Assembly (NCBI GenBank): GCA_947447465.1
Contig: CANFKE010000003.1
Coordinates: 62,001-126,000 of the forward strand
DNA: 64,000 nt
Direction: 5' to 3'
Source of the DNA: Chitinophagaceae bacterium
GTDB taxonomy: Bacteria > Bacteroidota > Bacteroidia > Chitinophagales > Chitinophagaceae
Part shown: positions 25,751 through 34,796 of the stretch, piece after piece
Layout: each line of letters opens with the position of its first letter
Numbering within the stretch: the first letter of the stretch is position 1
Notes under the pieces: generated by a model
Databases searched by the model: none
Seen by the model: only the letters and a program-made list of their open reading frames with translations
Told to the model about the DNA's origin: nothing
Translations under genes and position numbers: made by a program

Positions 25751-26819
25751 AACTACCTATAAAGGTACGACAATAAATGTTTCAGTCGGGAATACGAACG
25801 ACTCTGTGATAAGTGTCATTGTTTGATTTTAGCTGTAACTTTCTCTAACATGCCCCGCTAAGCGAAGTCTCCCCATGTTTGGCATAGTCTTCCGACTACG
25901 TAATAGCGGTTGGCAATTTTCAAATTGCCTTATCTATTATTAAGACATCCACCCCAAAAAATCTTATCCACATCAAATAACCCCAACTAACCCATTCATC
26001 CACCACCACTTAACCCTGGGAACACTCATTTTCTGTTGATATCTTCTTTGGGAACATACCCAAACAAGCCCCAACTTTACATCCGAAAAACTAAGATCTA
26101 TCACCAGGAAACAAAGCTACACAGATCAAATACAGAGATAATTACCACATTATAAACCTGTTCAGCAACAACACATGATGACGATCACATACCCGTTTAA
26201 ATTTTCGCCGCTGTTGTGTCTTCAGACCAACAGCCATCAGGCCGGTCCTCTTTGAGACATCCGCTCCCGATCTTTCGCTCGCCGCTCCCCATTTCATCGG
26301 GCACAATCGGGCATACCCAAAAACCACAACCAAATGAAAACCAACACATTACCCCAAACCCATGCCCGATTAAAATTCAAAATCCATCGGGCATCCCCTC
26401 AAACTTCAAGACAACAGAAACTGAGCAAGAAGAGTTGGCTGAGCCTGCGAAGAGCGGTCGAGCCAACCACAACAACACGCAGCCCGGCTCCTTTTTCGCG
26501 CGGAGCAGTTCGCAAAAGTGCCGCTTTCATTGTTTCTTTTCGGAGTTTATCCCACTCATTGCGGGACGGCAGCTGGAACATCCCGATGCATCGGGGACAA
26601 AGAAAAGTAAGTAAGCGGTTGGACACAATAACCCGCCGAAACAACCAACCACATCCACAATCAGGCATAATCCAAAATCACAACCACATAATAACAACAC
26701 ATACGATAAGCAAACTGTTAAAACACCAACAATTCCCTCATTTACAGCACCGATACCCATAATTTCAAAGAATAAGTTATTTTTGTATCCCCGATAACTA
26801 ATACAACTATATATAATTG
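25751..26819. repeat. 1.07-kb intergenic region made of dispersed repeat modules
   Basis: Open frames here look like chance readings of repeats, so I call no gene. Contents: a hairpin ATAGTCTTCCGACTACG at 25884-25900 (GTAGTC/GACTAC type); a 57-base module at 26202-26258 repeated, inverted, at 34382-34439; the 22-base piece 26236-26257 shared with 17095-17116; several CCCGAT/ATCGGG stems, including the perfect 14-base palindrome CCCGATGCATCGGG at 26582-26595; and a minus-strand stretch 26400-26660 resembling the boilerplate repeat often found in Bacteroidota gaps (inference). A lone TTATCCACA occurs at 25964-25972. The last 40 bases carry the promoter of the desulfurase gene. Confidence 0.65.
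26778..26785 (+). promoter_or_regulatory. Bacteroidota -7 element before the cysteine desulfurase gene
   Basis: TATTTTTG matches TAnnTTTG and lies 34 bases before the ATG at 26820. A -33 TTG is not apparent. Confidence 0.5.
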
Positions 26820-27953
26820 ATGAGCAGGATCTATTTCGACAACGCCGCAACTACTTCTCTTGATCCTGAAGTGTTGAGCGCAATGATGCCTTTTCTTACA
26901 GAAAAGTTTGGTAACCCGTCTTCAGTATATTCCTATGGTAGGGAAACAAAACTGGCCATCGAAAATGCACGTAAGAGCGTAGCGAAGATCCTCAATGCTA
27001 ATCCCGGCGAGATATTTTTCACATCGGGTGGTACAGAAAGTACCAACACTGCTGTAAATGCTGCGATCCGCGATCTGGGTTGCAAGCACATCATCACCTC
27101 ACCTATAGAGCACCATGCTACCCTGCACACAGTAGAGTATCTCGAACATAGTGGACAAGCCAAATTAAGCTATGTAAAACTCACACCTAATGGCCATGTG
27201 GACATGGAGCATCTGGAAGAACTGCTGGCTGGTAGCCCCGACCGCACCGTTGTTACACTCATGCATGCCAATAATGAAATTGGTAACCTGTTGGATATCA
27301 AGGCCGTAGGCGAACTATGCAGAAAGTATGACGCTATCTTCCATTCTGATACCGTTCAAACAGTGGGTCACTACCCTTTCGATCTTAAAAACACATACAT
27401 ACACTTCCTCAATGGCGCCGGACATAAGTTTCATGGCCCTAAGGGAGTAGGTATATTATACGTCAACGAGAACATACATATCAAACCATACCTCAATGGC
27501 GGCAGCCAGGAGCGCAACATGCGTGCAGGTACCGAAAACCTGTATGGTATCGTTGGTTTTGCCAAAGCATTGGAAATGGCTACTGCCACTTACGAAAAGG
27601 ACAGTGAGTACATAAAAGGACTGAAAACATACATGGGTGGCAAGCTGCAGGAATTATTCCCGGGCATATCATTCAACGGAGACACCTATGGCAACAGCCT
27701 TTACACTGTACTGAATGTTTCCTTCCCACGCAATGAAAAGTCAGATATGCTCTTGTTCAGTCTCGATATGGCAGGCATTTGCGTAAGCGGAGGTAGTGCT
27801 TGCACCAGCGGAGCAACATCTATCAGCCATGTCATCAAGGCGTTAAATAATGGTCGCCCTGAAGAACTCGTACCTATACGCTTCTCTTTCAGCAAGCACA
27901 ATACAAAAGAAGAAGTAGATACCGTAGTAGAAAAACTGAAGGAACTTGCATAA
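26820..27953 (+). CDS. Cysteine desulfurase, NifS/IscS-like
   Basis: A 377-residue PLP enzyme that moves sulfur from cysteine to its active-site Cys for Fe-S clusters and thiolation. Start ATG at 26820; a TTG three bases earlier is in frame but unlikely. The PLP Lys203 is in GAGHKFHGPKG, His98-His99 stack near the cofactor (IEHHATLH), and the catalytic Cys328 is in GGSACTSGA on the flexible loop. The loop arrangement fits the NifS/IscS class I enzymes rather than SufS. No iscU or other isc gene is adjacent, so the assembly partner must lie elsewhere. It has its own promoter and a strong terminator at 27971. Confidence 0.95.
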   Translation: MSRIYFDNAATTSLDPEVLSAMMPFLTEKFGNPSSVYSYGRETKLAIENARKSVAKILNANPGEIFFTSGGTESTNTAVNAAIRDLGCKHIITSPIEHHATLHTVEYLEHSGQAKLSYVKLTPNGHVDMEHLEELLAGSPDRTVVTLMHANNEIGNLLDIKAVGELCRKYDAIFHSDTVQTVGHYPFDLKNTYIHFLNGAGHKFHGPKGVGILYVNENIHIKPYLNGGSQERNMRAGTENLYGIVGFAKALEMATATYEKDSEYIKGLKTYMGGKLQELFPGISFNGDTYGNSLYTVLNVSFPRNEKSDMLLFSLDMAGICVSGGSACTSGATSISHVIKALNNGRPEELVPIRFSFSKHNTKEEVDTVVEKLKELA

Positions 27954-27970
27954 ATAAAATATTATATTAT

Positions 27971-28006
27971 ATGAATAAGAGCTCCTTCTACGGGGCTCTT
28001 ATTCAT
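27971..28006 (+). terminator. Terminator after the cysteine desulfurase gene
   Basis: ATGAATAAGAGC at 27971-27982 pairs perfectly with 27995-28006 (12 bp), with extra pairs near the loop; ATTTATT follows. Confidence 0.75.
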
Positions 28007-28112
28007 TTATTGATACAGTCAGTTTACACAGCAACTGGCGTTGTAGATCAACATGCTGTAATGCCCTGTACAATAATTACCTTTACACCCTAAAATACAG
28101 TCCATCCCGAGG

Positions 28113-29051
28113 ATGATGAAGCAACCCGATATCAATGTGTACAAACTTCGCCCGGTCCGTTATGTGTTCAGAAAAGCACACAGCGTGGTATTACCGGGTG
28201 TAGATGGGGCTACATTATATGAGGTAAGCAAGTTCTTCTTTCAGGAAATGCGTAAAGTAAGACTTACCGAAAGAGCAGCAGCCGTTACCTACAACTTCAT
28301 CATGGCAATGCCGCCTACTTTCCTGTTCATTTTCTCACTAGTGCCCTATCTGCCCCTCAAAAACGTACAGCAAACCATACTCACAACATTAAAACTGGTA
28401 ACCCCCAACCAACATATCTATGGCAGCGTAAGTGGCGTGATCAAAGATTTTATGGGCAAGCAACACCACGATGTCTTATCAATTGGTATCCTTATGGTAC
28501 TCTTCTTCTCCAGCAATGGTATGATGGGGCTCATGAAAAGCTTTGACCGCAGTGAGGTATTGTATAAAAAACGAACAGGCCTGCAGCGCAGATGGATGGC
28601 TATAAAACTGACCATCATGCTCATACTGGTTGCCGTGCTCACCCTTGCCGTACTCGTATTGCAAAACAAAAGCCTGAACAAATGGCTGCTTAAAATATTC
28701 CCCCATCTGGTTGCAGTTAAGATACTCAGTATCAGCATTTTGATACTTATCGTATTCTTTACTTTCTGCTTCATTTACAGATATGGCCCTTCATTGAAAC
28801 ACAAATTGAAGTTCATAACCGCAGGTTCGATATTCGCTACTCTGGCATCTATGCTGGCTACTTCGGTCTTCTTCTTTCTGGTAAATAACTTTTTGAATTA
28901 TAATAAGGTATATGGCTCAATCGGCACGCTGATAGCATTTATGGTATTGGTGTGGCTCAATACAGTGATCATATTGTTGGGCTATGAATTGAACATTAGT
29001 ATTTTATTAGGTAAACTTTCTCAGGATGCCAGTTATGAAGAAGAAGTTTAG
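28113..29051 (+). CDS. YihY/BrkB family inner-membrane protein
   Basis: A 312-residue membrane protein of the YihY/UPF0761 family (formerly annotated RNase BN, which is incorrect). It has about six hydrophobic helices after an N-terminal cytoplasmic part; family signatures are TERAAAVTYNFIMAMPP in helix 1 and GSIGTLIAFMVLVWLNTVII before the final GYELN. Function is unknown; a transporter or lipid-export role has been proposed for relatives. Its last 26 bases overlap the start of the cytochrome/monooxygenase lipoprotein gene, indicating translational coupling. Confidence 0.9.
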   Translation: MMKQPDINVYKLRPVRYVFRKAHSVVLPGVDGATLYEVSKFFFQEMRKVRLTERAAAVTYNFIMAMPPTFLFIFSLVPYLPLKNVQQTILTTLKLVTPNQHIYGSVSGVIKDFMGKQHHDVLSIGILMVLFFSSNGMMGLMKSFDRSEVLYKKRTGLQRRWMAIKLTIMLILVAVLTLAVLVLQNKSLNKWLLKIFPHLVAVKILSISILILIVFFTFCFIYRYGPSLKHKLKFITAGSIFATLASMLATSVFFFLVNNFLNYNKVYGSIGTLIAFMVLVWLNTVIILLGYELNISILLGKLSQDASYEEEV

Positions 29052-30423
29052 CGCTTTCGTGCCACTAAGTGCGCTTGCAGTCATGCTGCTGAGTGCCTGC
29101 AATAATGGAAACCCAATTGCTTCAAAAGAAGAAAAGAAAGTACCCGAGCATGTCAACTTCACAGAGCATGTTGCCCCCATATTGTACGATAACTGCACAG
29201 TATGTCACCGGCCCAACGGAGGCGCACATTTCGCCTTCATCACCTATCAGGATGCCAAACAATATGCCGGTTCTATGGCATTTGTCACCAAAGAACGCAT
29301 GATGCCACCCTGGCCTGCCGATCCGCACTACACCGAATTCAAAGGCCAGAGGGTACTCTCGCAATACGAAATAGATGTATTGGCCCAATGGGCCAAAGAA
29401 GGCGCACCAGAAGGCCCTAAGGATAAAATGCCGGCTTTACCCAAATACCCGTCATCGCTCGCAGGAGCTCCTGATATGGTTATACCGGTAACTCCATATT
29501 TTATGAAGGCTTTCAGCTCTGATAAGTTCTTATTGGTCAAAGTACCCTACCAATTACCGGCAGATACATTTGCCAGCTTAATAGAATTTGTGCCGGGCAG
29601 GAATAACGTAGTACACCATGTCAACGGAGATATGGTAAAGTATGAGTTCAACAAAAAGAGCGATGTCTTTGCCGGCGAACGTATCATTAGTATGGTAGAA
29701 GATACTGCAGGTATCGTAAAGGCATTCCAGAAACTGGGCCTGCCCAACGATGATGGTAGCTATCCTGTATTGCAAAAATCGGTGGTCAATTACCTGCCCG
29801 GAGCTATCGGGCAGATCTACCCTCAGGGAATTGGTGGCTATATACTCCCTAGAAAAGGCGCATTCCTCTTCAACGACATTCATTACGGATTCACTGGTAA
29901 GAATGACATTACCGACACCTCTTACATCAATATCTTCTTCACTAAAGTACCGCCCAACAGACCTGTTCAGGAATTTCAGTTGGGCACACTGGGAGCAGTG
30001 CCTGTAGAACCCGATATGATCATACTGCCCAATACAGTAAAAAATGTATTCAGCCGCATGGTCATCACCAAAGATATATCTGTGCTCACCATCAATCCGC
30101 ACATGCACTTGCTGGGCAAAAGCTTCAAAGCATATGCACTTAAACCCAACGGCGATACCATCAGATTGATATCTATACCTCGTTGGGATTTTAACTGGCA
30201 GTATTTCTACACTTTCAAAAAGATGGTAAAGATACCTGCGGGCAGCACCATTGTAGCTGAAGGGGTATATGATAATACCAAAGCCAACCTGAATAACCCT
30301 TTCAGTCCGCCACAGGTAATTACAGACCAGAACGGCAGTATGAAAGCCACAGACGAGATGTTCCAGTTCATTGTTACCTACCTGCCCTACAAGGAAGGTG
30401 ACGAAAAACTGAGTCTGGAATAG
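29026..30423 (+). CDS. Cytochrome c - PHM-like copper monooxygenase fusion lipoprotein
   Basis: A 465-residue lipoprotein: the lipobox LLSAC puts the lipidated Cys at 25 (an alternative ATG nine bases later keeps it). Residues 46-125 form a cytochrome c module with heme motif CTVCH (Cys57, Cys60, His61) and MMPPW as a likely Met-ligand loop. The rest resembles the Cu type II ascorbate-dependent monooxygenase fold: HH at 197-198 and His286 could be the CuA (CuH) ligands, H359-x-H361 (NPHMHLLG) and Met445 (TDEMFQF) the CuB (CuM) ligands. This is the complete ligand pattern of peptidylglycine monooxygenase. The cytochrome may deliver electrons. Substrate is unknown. It overlaps the BrkB-like gene by 26 bases. 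Confidence 0.85.
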   Translation: MPVMKKKFSAFVPLSALAVMLLSACNNGNPIASKEEKKVPEHVNFTEHVAPILYDNCTVCHRPNGGAHFAFITYQDAKQYAGSMAFVTKERMMPPWPADPHYTEFKGQRVLSQYEIDVLAQWAKEGAPEGPKDKMPALPKYPSSLAGAPDMVIPVTPYFMKAFSSDKFLLVKVPYQLPADTFASLIEFVPGRNNVVHHVNGDMVKYEFNKKSDVFAGERIISMVEDTAGIVKAFQKLGLPNDDGSYPVLQKSVVNYLPGAIGQIYPQGIGGYILPRKGAFLFNDIHYGFTGKNDITDTSYINIFFTKVPPNRPVQEFQLGTLGAVPVEPDMIILPNTVKNVFSRMVITKDISVLTINPHMHLLGKSFKAYALKPNGDTIRLISIPRWDFNWQYFYTFKKMVKIPAGSTIVAEGVYDNTKANLNNPFSPPQVITDQNGSMKATDEMFQFIVTYLPYKEGDEKLSLE

Positions 30424-30527
30424 CCGGCAACGCCAAAAGTCAAAGCACAGAGGTTCGTCACAGCGGTATTCATATAATGGTATCACAACATATTTTAAGA
30501 AAAAATTTAGAAAAATTTGAAACAATA

Positions 30528-30559
30528 TTGTAGAAATCCCATTTAAAAACTTACATTTG
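30528..30559 (+). promoter_or_regulatory. rpsP promoter
   Basis: TTG at 30528-30530 and TACATTTG at 30552-30559 are separated by 21 bases, matching the Bacteroidota sigma-ABfr consensus (TTG, 17-23 bases, TAnnTTTG). The rpsP ATG is 44 bases further on. Confidence 0.75.
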
Positions 30560-30603
30560 CAGTCCAAATTTTATTGTTAACCCCCAAATAATTTCAATTA
30601 TTT

Positions 30604-31125
30604 ATGTCGGTAAAAATTCGTCTTCAGAGACACGGGTCTAAAAAACGCCCTTTTTACTTTATCGTAGTTGCAAACACCACCGCTCCTCGTGATGGTAAAT
30701 TCATCGAAAAGTTAGGTACTTACAATCCATTGACTGTTCCTGCATCTATCCGTATGAACCGCGAGCGCGCTTTGTATTGGTTGCAGAAAGGTGCTGAGCC
30801 AACTAACACTTGCCGTCGCATCTTGTCTTTCAAGGGTGTATTGTTCCTGAAGCACCTTTATCGTGGTGTATCTCTCGGATTGTTCAACGAAGCTACTGCT
30901 ATGGAGAAATTCGAACAGTGGAACGGAGAGCATGAAGCATTGGTTGCACGCAGAGAAGAAGCTCACCGTAAGCACAAAGCTGACAAGCGTCATAGCACTA
31001 TGACCGAATCAGTTCGTCAGGTAGAAGCTAAGAACGCTGAAAAAGCAATAGCTGCCGCAGCTGCTGCTGAAACTGCTGATGATGCTCCTGCAACTGAAAC
31101 AGAAGCTACAGATACAGAAGCTTAA
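30604..31125 (+). CDS. rpsP: Ribosomal protein S16 with acidic Ala/Thr/Glu tail
   Basis: Residues 1-80 are S16 (SVKIRLQRHGSKKRPFYFIVV, then GTYNPL), a primary binder of 16S rRNA in the 30S platform. The 173-residue protein is about twice the length of E. coli S16. The extra C-terminal part is helical and basic (about 90-135), then an Ala-rich, acidic tail (AAAAAETADDAPATETEA). Long tails on S16 are common in Bacteroidota, from family knowledge; their task is unclear. It has a good promoter and terminator and stands alone, without the rimM-trmD-rplS genes that accompany it in many bacteria. Confidence 0.97.
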   Translation: MSVKIRLQRHGSKKRPFYFIVVANTTAPRDGKFIEKLGTYNPLTVPASIRMNRERALYWLQKGAEPTNTCRRILSFKGVLFLKHLYRGVSLGLFNEATAMEKFEQWNGEHEALVARREEAHRKHKADKRHSTMTESVRQVEAKNAEKAIAAAAAAETADDAPATETEATDTEA

Positions 31126-31154
31126 TTCATAACGAGTTAACTCAAAAATAACTG

Positions 31155-31183
31155 ATCCCCGCCCTTAAAAGCGGGGATTTTTT
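31155..31183 (+). terminator. rpsP terminator
   Basis: ATCCCCGC (31155-31162) pairs with GCGGGGAT (31171-31178), followed by a run of T to 31183. Confidence 0.9.
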
Positions 31184-31247
31184 ATGCCCGCTGCACTTTT
31201 TAAAGATGTGGTTGTTTACCTTTACTTCAATAAAAATCAACAGAAAC

Positions 31248-31658
31248 ATGAAACGCAATGCTACGGCCGTATGGAACGGTACAGGAAAAGAAGGTACCGG
31301 ACACCTCACTACTCAAAGTACTACCCTCAATAAAACACAGTACTCATTCAACAGTCGCTTTGCGGAAGGTGTAGGCACCAACCCCGAAGAACTGGTAGCT
31401 GCTGCGCACGCTGGCTGCTTTACCATGAAGCTGACATTTGTACTCAATGCCGCTGGCTTCACCCCCGATGAACTTAATACTCGTTGCGATATTACCCTCG
31501 ACAATGGAGCCATTACCCTTAGCGAGATCAACGTAACAGGTAAGGTTCCGGGAATCACCGCAGAAAAATTCCTGGAGTGTGCTGAAGACGCAAAAGAAAA
31601 CTGCCCTATCTCAAAGTTGTACAACTGCGAGAAGAAATTGACCGCAACTTTAGCATAA
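31248..31658 (+). CDS. osmC: OsmC/Ohr family peroxidase
   Basis: A 136-residue organic hydroperoxide reductase. The start is the ATG at 31248 ([18 protein letters not shown]), which is the usual OsmC N-terminus; an ATG at 31206 would add 14 residues and would cover a likely -7 element (TACCTTTA near 31217). The reactive thiols are Cys57 in AAHAGCFTM and Cys119 in ENCPISK, the conserved OsmC pair. The enzyme protects against peroxides, along with the Prx6 at 318. It ends at a strong bidirectional terminator. Confidence 0.93.
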   Translation: MKRNATAVWNGTGKEGTGHLTTQSTTLNKTQYSFNSRFAEGVGTNPEELVAAAHAGCFTMKLTFVLNAAGFTPDELNTRCDITLDNGAITLSEINVTGKVPGITAEKFLECAEDAKENCPISKLYNCEKKLTATLA

Positions 31659-31672
31659 GTAAACGTTACTTG

Positions 31673-31709
31673 AATAAGCCCGTTCATATGTATTATGAAC
31701 GGGCTTATT
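31673..31709. terminator. Bidirectional terminator between osmC and parE
   Basis: A perfect 16-bp stem (31673-31688 with 31694-31709, AATAAGCCCGTTCATA and its complement) and a five-base loop lies between the convergent genes, with A/T-rich flanks on both sides. Confidence 0.9.
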
Positions 31710-31731
31710 ATATAATGTATATCGTTAACTA

Positions 31732-33633
31732 TTATGCTTCTGCCAATTCCACACCCAGCTCTTCTGCAAGGTCCTTTTCTATGCGCAGGTTGTCAATGAT
31801 AAATACCTGACGGGCAGGTGTGTTCTTACCCATATAGTACTCCAACAGCTTTTGTATCTGTGTATCCTGACTGATCAAGACAGGGTCTTTACGGATGTCA
31901 TCGCCAATGAATCGGGCAAACTCTTCGGGGCTGATCTCACCTAATCCTTTGAATCGGGTGATCTCTGCTTTTGCTCCTATTTCATGAATAGCACGCTGGC
32001 GCTCCTCATCACTGTAGCAATAGATGGTCTTTTGCTTGTTGCGCACACGGAACAGCGGCGTCTGCAGTATGTATATATGATTGCCTCTAACCAGATCGGG
32101 GAAGAACTGAAGGAAGAAGGTCATAATGAGCAAACGTATGTGCATACCATCCACATCGGCATCGGTAGCTATGACAATGTTATTGTAACGCAAACCATCG
32201 AGGCCTTCCTCTATGTTCAACGCATGTTGCAGCAAGTTGAATTCTTCATTTTCATACACCACTTTTTTGGTAAGACCATAGCAGTTCAATGGTTTACCAC
32301 GCAGACTGAATACTGCCTGGCTTTCTACATTGCGGCTCTTGGTGATACTTCCACTCGCACTGTCTCCCTCCGTTATGAAGATGGTAGATTCCTGCTGTTT
32401 GAGCTGAAAATCTTCCTTATTCTTTGATGGCGGATCGTCGTTAAAATGTATGCGGCAATCTCTTAGTTTCTTATTGTGCAGGTTGGCCTTCTTAGCCCTT
32501 TCATTGGCCAGTTTACGTATGCCCGACAGCTCTTTACGTTCCCGCTCACTTTGCTCGATACGCTTTTTGAGCGCGTCGGCCACTGCAGGATTCTTATGCA
32601 GGAAGTTGTTCAGTTCTTTATTGAGGAAATCACCTACGAATGTCTTCATAGAAGGTCCGCCTTCATAGACATATTGTGATCCCAGCTTGGTCTTGGTCTG
32701 TGACTCGAACACAGGCTCCTGCACCTTTACGGCGATAGCCGCGCAGATACTCTGGCGCACATCTGATGCATCATAGTCTTTCTTATAAAAGTCTCTGATG
32801 GCCTTAACATAAGCCTCTCTGAAAGCACCATGATGTGTACCGCCCTGTGTGGTATGCTGACCATTCACGAAGGAATATATATCCTCGCCATAGTCACCGT
32901 TGTGGGTGATGGCTACTTCAATATCTTCTCCTTTCAGGTGAATGATAGGATACCTGAGCGACTCTACATTGGTCTTGCGGGTAAGCAAGTCAAGCAGACC
33001 ATTCTTGGATATGTAATTACGACCGTTGAAGTTGATCTGTAAGCCGGCATTGAGGAAGCAGTAGTTCCAGACCTGATTTTCGAGATACTCGTGCAGGAAG
33101 TGGTAATTGCGGAAAACAGTATCATCGGGGCGGAAAACGACCATAGTACCGTTGGCCATAGTGGTATCGGTCTCCTTGTGCTCCTTTACCAATACGCCCT
33201 GCTCGAATTCTGCCACCTTAGTGCGGCCATCGCGGAATGAAGCTACTTTAAAGTATTTACTGAGGGCATTTACCGCCTTGGTACCCACCCCGTTAAGACC
33301 TACTGATTTCTGGAATGCTTTGCTATCGTATTTGGCACCGGTATTGATCTTACTCACTACATCTACCACCTTACCCAGGGGAATACCACGACCATAGTCG
33401 CGCACGGACACCTCACCTTCGGCAATCTTCAGTTCTATACGCTTGCCCTGACCCATTGCGAACTCATCTATACAGTTGTCTACAACTTCCTTTACCAGTA
33501 CATAGATACCATCATCCACACTACTACCGTCGCCCAGCTTACCGATATACATACCGGGACGCAGTCTTATATGCTCTCTCCAGTCGAGCGACCGGATACT
33601 ATCTTCATTATATTGATTCAGCAACTCTGCCAT
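31732..33633 (-). CDS. parE: DNA topoisomerase IV subunit B (type IIA topoisomerase ATPase)
   Basis: A 633-residue type II topoisomerase ATPase subunit. GHKL fold: RPGMYIG, DNCIDEF, YGRGIP and [14 protein letters not shown]; transducer with QTKTKLG; Toprim domain with EGDSASG and [11 protein letters not shown]-terminal [10 protein letters not shown]. It lacks the 170-residue insert of proteobacterial GyrB. I assign it as ParE rather than GyrB on length and the DADVDG context; this is likely but not absolute. The partner parC is not adjacent. The two genes next to it point toward or away from it, so it is a single-gene unit. Confidence 0.92.
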   Translation of the reverse strand: MAELLNQYNEDSIRSLDWREHIRLRPGMYIGKLGDGSSVDDGIYVLVKEVVDNCIDEFAMGQGKRIELKIAEGEVSVRDYGRGIPLGKVVDVVSKINTGAKYDSKAFQKSVGLNGVGTKAVNALSKYFKVASFRDGRTKVAEFEQGVLVKEHKETDTTMANGTMVVFRPDDTVFRNYHFLHEYLENQVWNYCFLNAGLQINFNGRNYISKNGLLDLLTRKTNVESLRYPIIHLKGEDIEVAITHNGDYGEDIYSFVNGQHTTQGGTHHGAFREAYVKAIRDFYKKDYDASDVRQSICAAIAVKVQEPVFESQTKTKLGSQYVYEGGPSMKTFVGDFLNKELNNFLHKNPAVADALKKRIEQSERERKELSGIRKLANERAKKANLHNKKLRDCRIHFNDDPPSKNKEDFQLKQQESTIFITEGDSASGSITKSRNVESQAVFSLRGKPLNCYGLTKKVVYENEEFNLLQHALNIEEGLDGLRYNNIVIATDADVDGMHIRLLIMTFFLQFFPDLVRGNHIYILQTPLFRVRNKQKTIYCYSDEERQRAIHEIGAKAEITRFKGLGEISPEEFARFIGDDIRKDPVLISQDTQIQKLLEYYMGKNTPARQVFIIDNLRIEKDLAEELGVELAEA

Positions 33634-34796
33634 TCGTGTTATTTAATAAGTAGCGCAATTTACATTAATTGGCTCAATTGCTCAATGGCTTAATGACTCA
33701 ATTTCATGGAATGTACCGGTAAATGCAAATAAACCTGACCAGTCATTATGTAACCCTTGCCTACCTTGATAATAAAATGGAAAGTATGTTGGTAAATTAT
33801 TAGTTGATCATTGTGAAGATAGATTTTTGAAAAGTGGCAGTTTTTAGTAAAAGTGGCAATTTTGGTTGGGTGGTTTGGGTTAAAATGCTTTTCCAGCAAG
33901 GGTTTCAGCCAATTTTAACAAACTGCTACTTTCTGCCACTTTCTGCCACTTTTTGCCACATTTGTTAATAAAAGTGGCAGTTACCTTGTCCCTAAATAGG
34001 TTTACACATTGGTCATCTCAAAACGAATACGTCCCGTGCGACTGTCGTGGCTCGCCCTTCAAGAAACTCAGGATGGCAGCTCACCATGACAGTAGATCTG
34101 GTGAAGTTCAATAAGGGTACCTATATCAAAGAACGACCAGATGGTTAGCCCAATCGGGTGCAAATTAATGTGGTATTCCAGATCAGTCAAATAAAGATAT
34201 TCACAAAAATGTGAACATCTTCTTGTAAGATATGAATATTCAACGGGTTGTATGGCTGTACTTAAAGTTGTATTTGAGGGCAATTATTTTTGTGGGTTGG
34301 TGCGGTTTATATGCAGACGATGACGGCGGTCAGAGACCGCCAGCCGCATGGGGCGTAGTCGAGAAGACTACGCCCAGCATGGGTATCAAAGAGCATTGAC
34401 ATAGTGGCTGTTGGTCTGAATACACAATAGCGGCGAAAACTACTCTTTTGTTAAAAATATCCTAACAGGCATTTTCGGTACAATAATTATTTCTACCTTT
34501 CGTTTCTCATAACAACCACTACGGAGTATCTCTTTCTTCGTCTCTTCTGAAGTTTTCTGTTCTTTAATTTTATGTTACCATTTGTGGCATGATCTAGTAG
34601 TAAAGTACAGGAGTAAAACATGATAGTTACCCATTACTTAAAACCAATTGTGCATTGACATTCGGGGATGTTGAAAATTATTTTTTGACCAAAATTGTTT
34701 TTTTCAACTTGACCTATATCTTTGCAACGACACTCTAATTTTTTTATCAATTTTCTTTAACCAATTTTCAGAACTAAAAACAAAAAAAACAGCATT
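33634..34796. repeat. 1.16-kb intergenic region with iterons and dispersed repeats, upstream of exbB
   Basis: No reliable gene. Three kinds of sequence occur. First, an iteron cluster at 33831-33980: AGTGGCA copies at 33833-33840 and 33852-33859, four inverted ones in exact 10-base steps (33923, 33933, 33943, 33953; CTGCCACTTT type), and one direct at 33973-33980. Second, an inverted 16-mer AAAACGAATACGTCCC at 34020-34035 (complement of the array at 3332), a hairpin GGCGGTC/GACCGCC at 34325-34341, a perfect 10-bp hairpin GGGCGTAGTC/GACTACGCCC at 34351-34375 and the inverted copy of the 26202 module at 34382-34439. Third, the exbB promoter at 34695. Confidence 0.75.
34695..34724 (+). promoter_or_regulatory. 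exbB promoter
   Basis: TTG at 34695-34697 and TATCTTTG at 34717-34724, 19 bases apart, match the Bacteroidota promoter consensus. The exbB ATG is 73 bases downstream. I saw no Fur-like palindrome nearby. Confidence 0.75.

Noticed and set aside
25964..25972. Perfect TTATCCACA as part of a replication origin
   Set aside because: Only one box, with no dnaA, dnaN or AT-rich unwinding element; neighbouring genes are unrelated.
26216..26762. Plus-strand frames of 132 and 142 codons in the intergenic region
   Set aside because: They are Pro/Gln/Ser-rich readings of dispersed repeats, without domain or ribosome site.
28113..29051. Ribonuclease BN
   Set aside because: The BrkB/YihY family was mislabelled that way; the sequence is an integral membrane protein with no nuclease motif.
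29578..30567. Long minus-strand open frame of 329 codons
   Set aside because: It lies antisense to the cytochrome/monooxygenase gene, which has clear motifs; the antisense translation has no domain.
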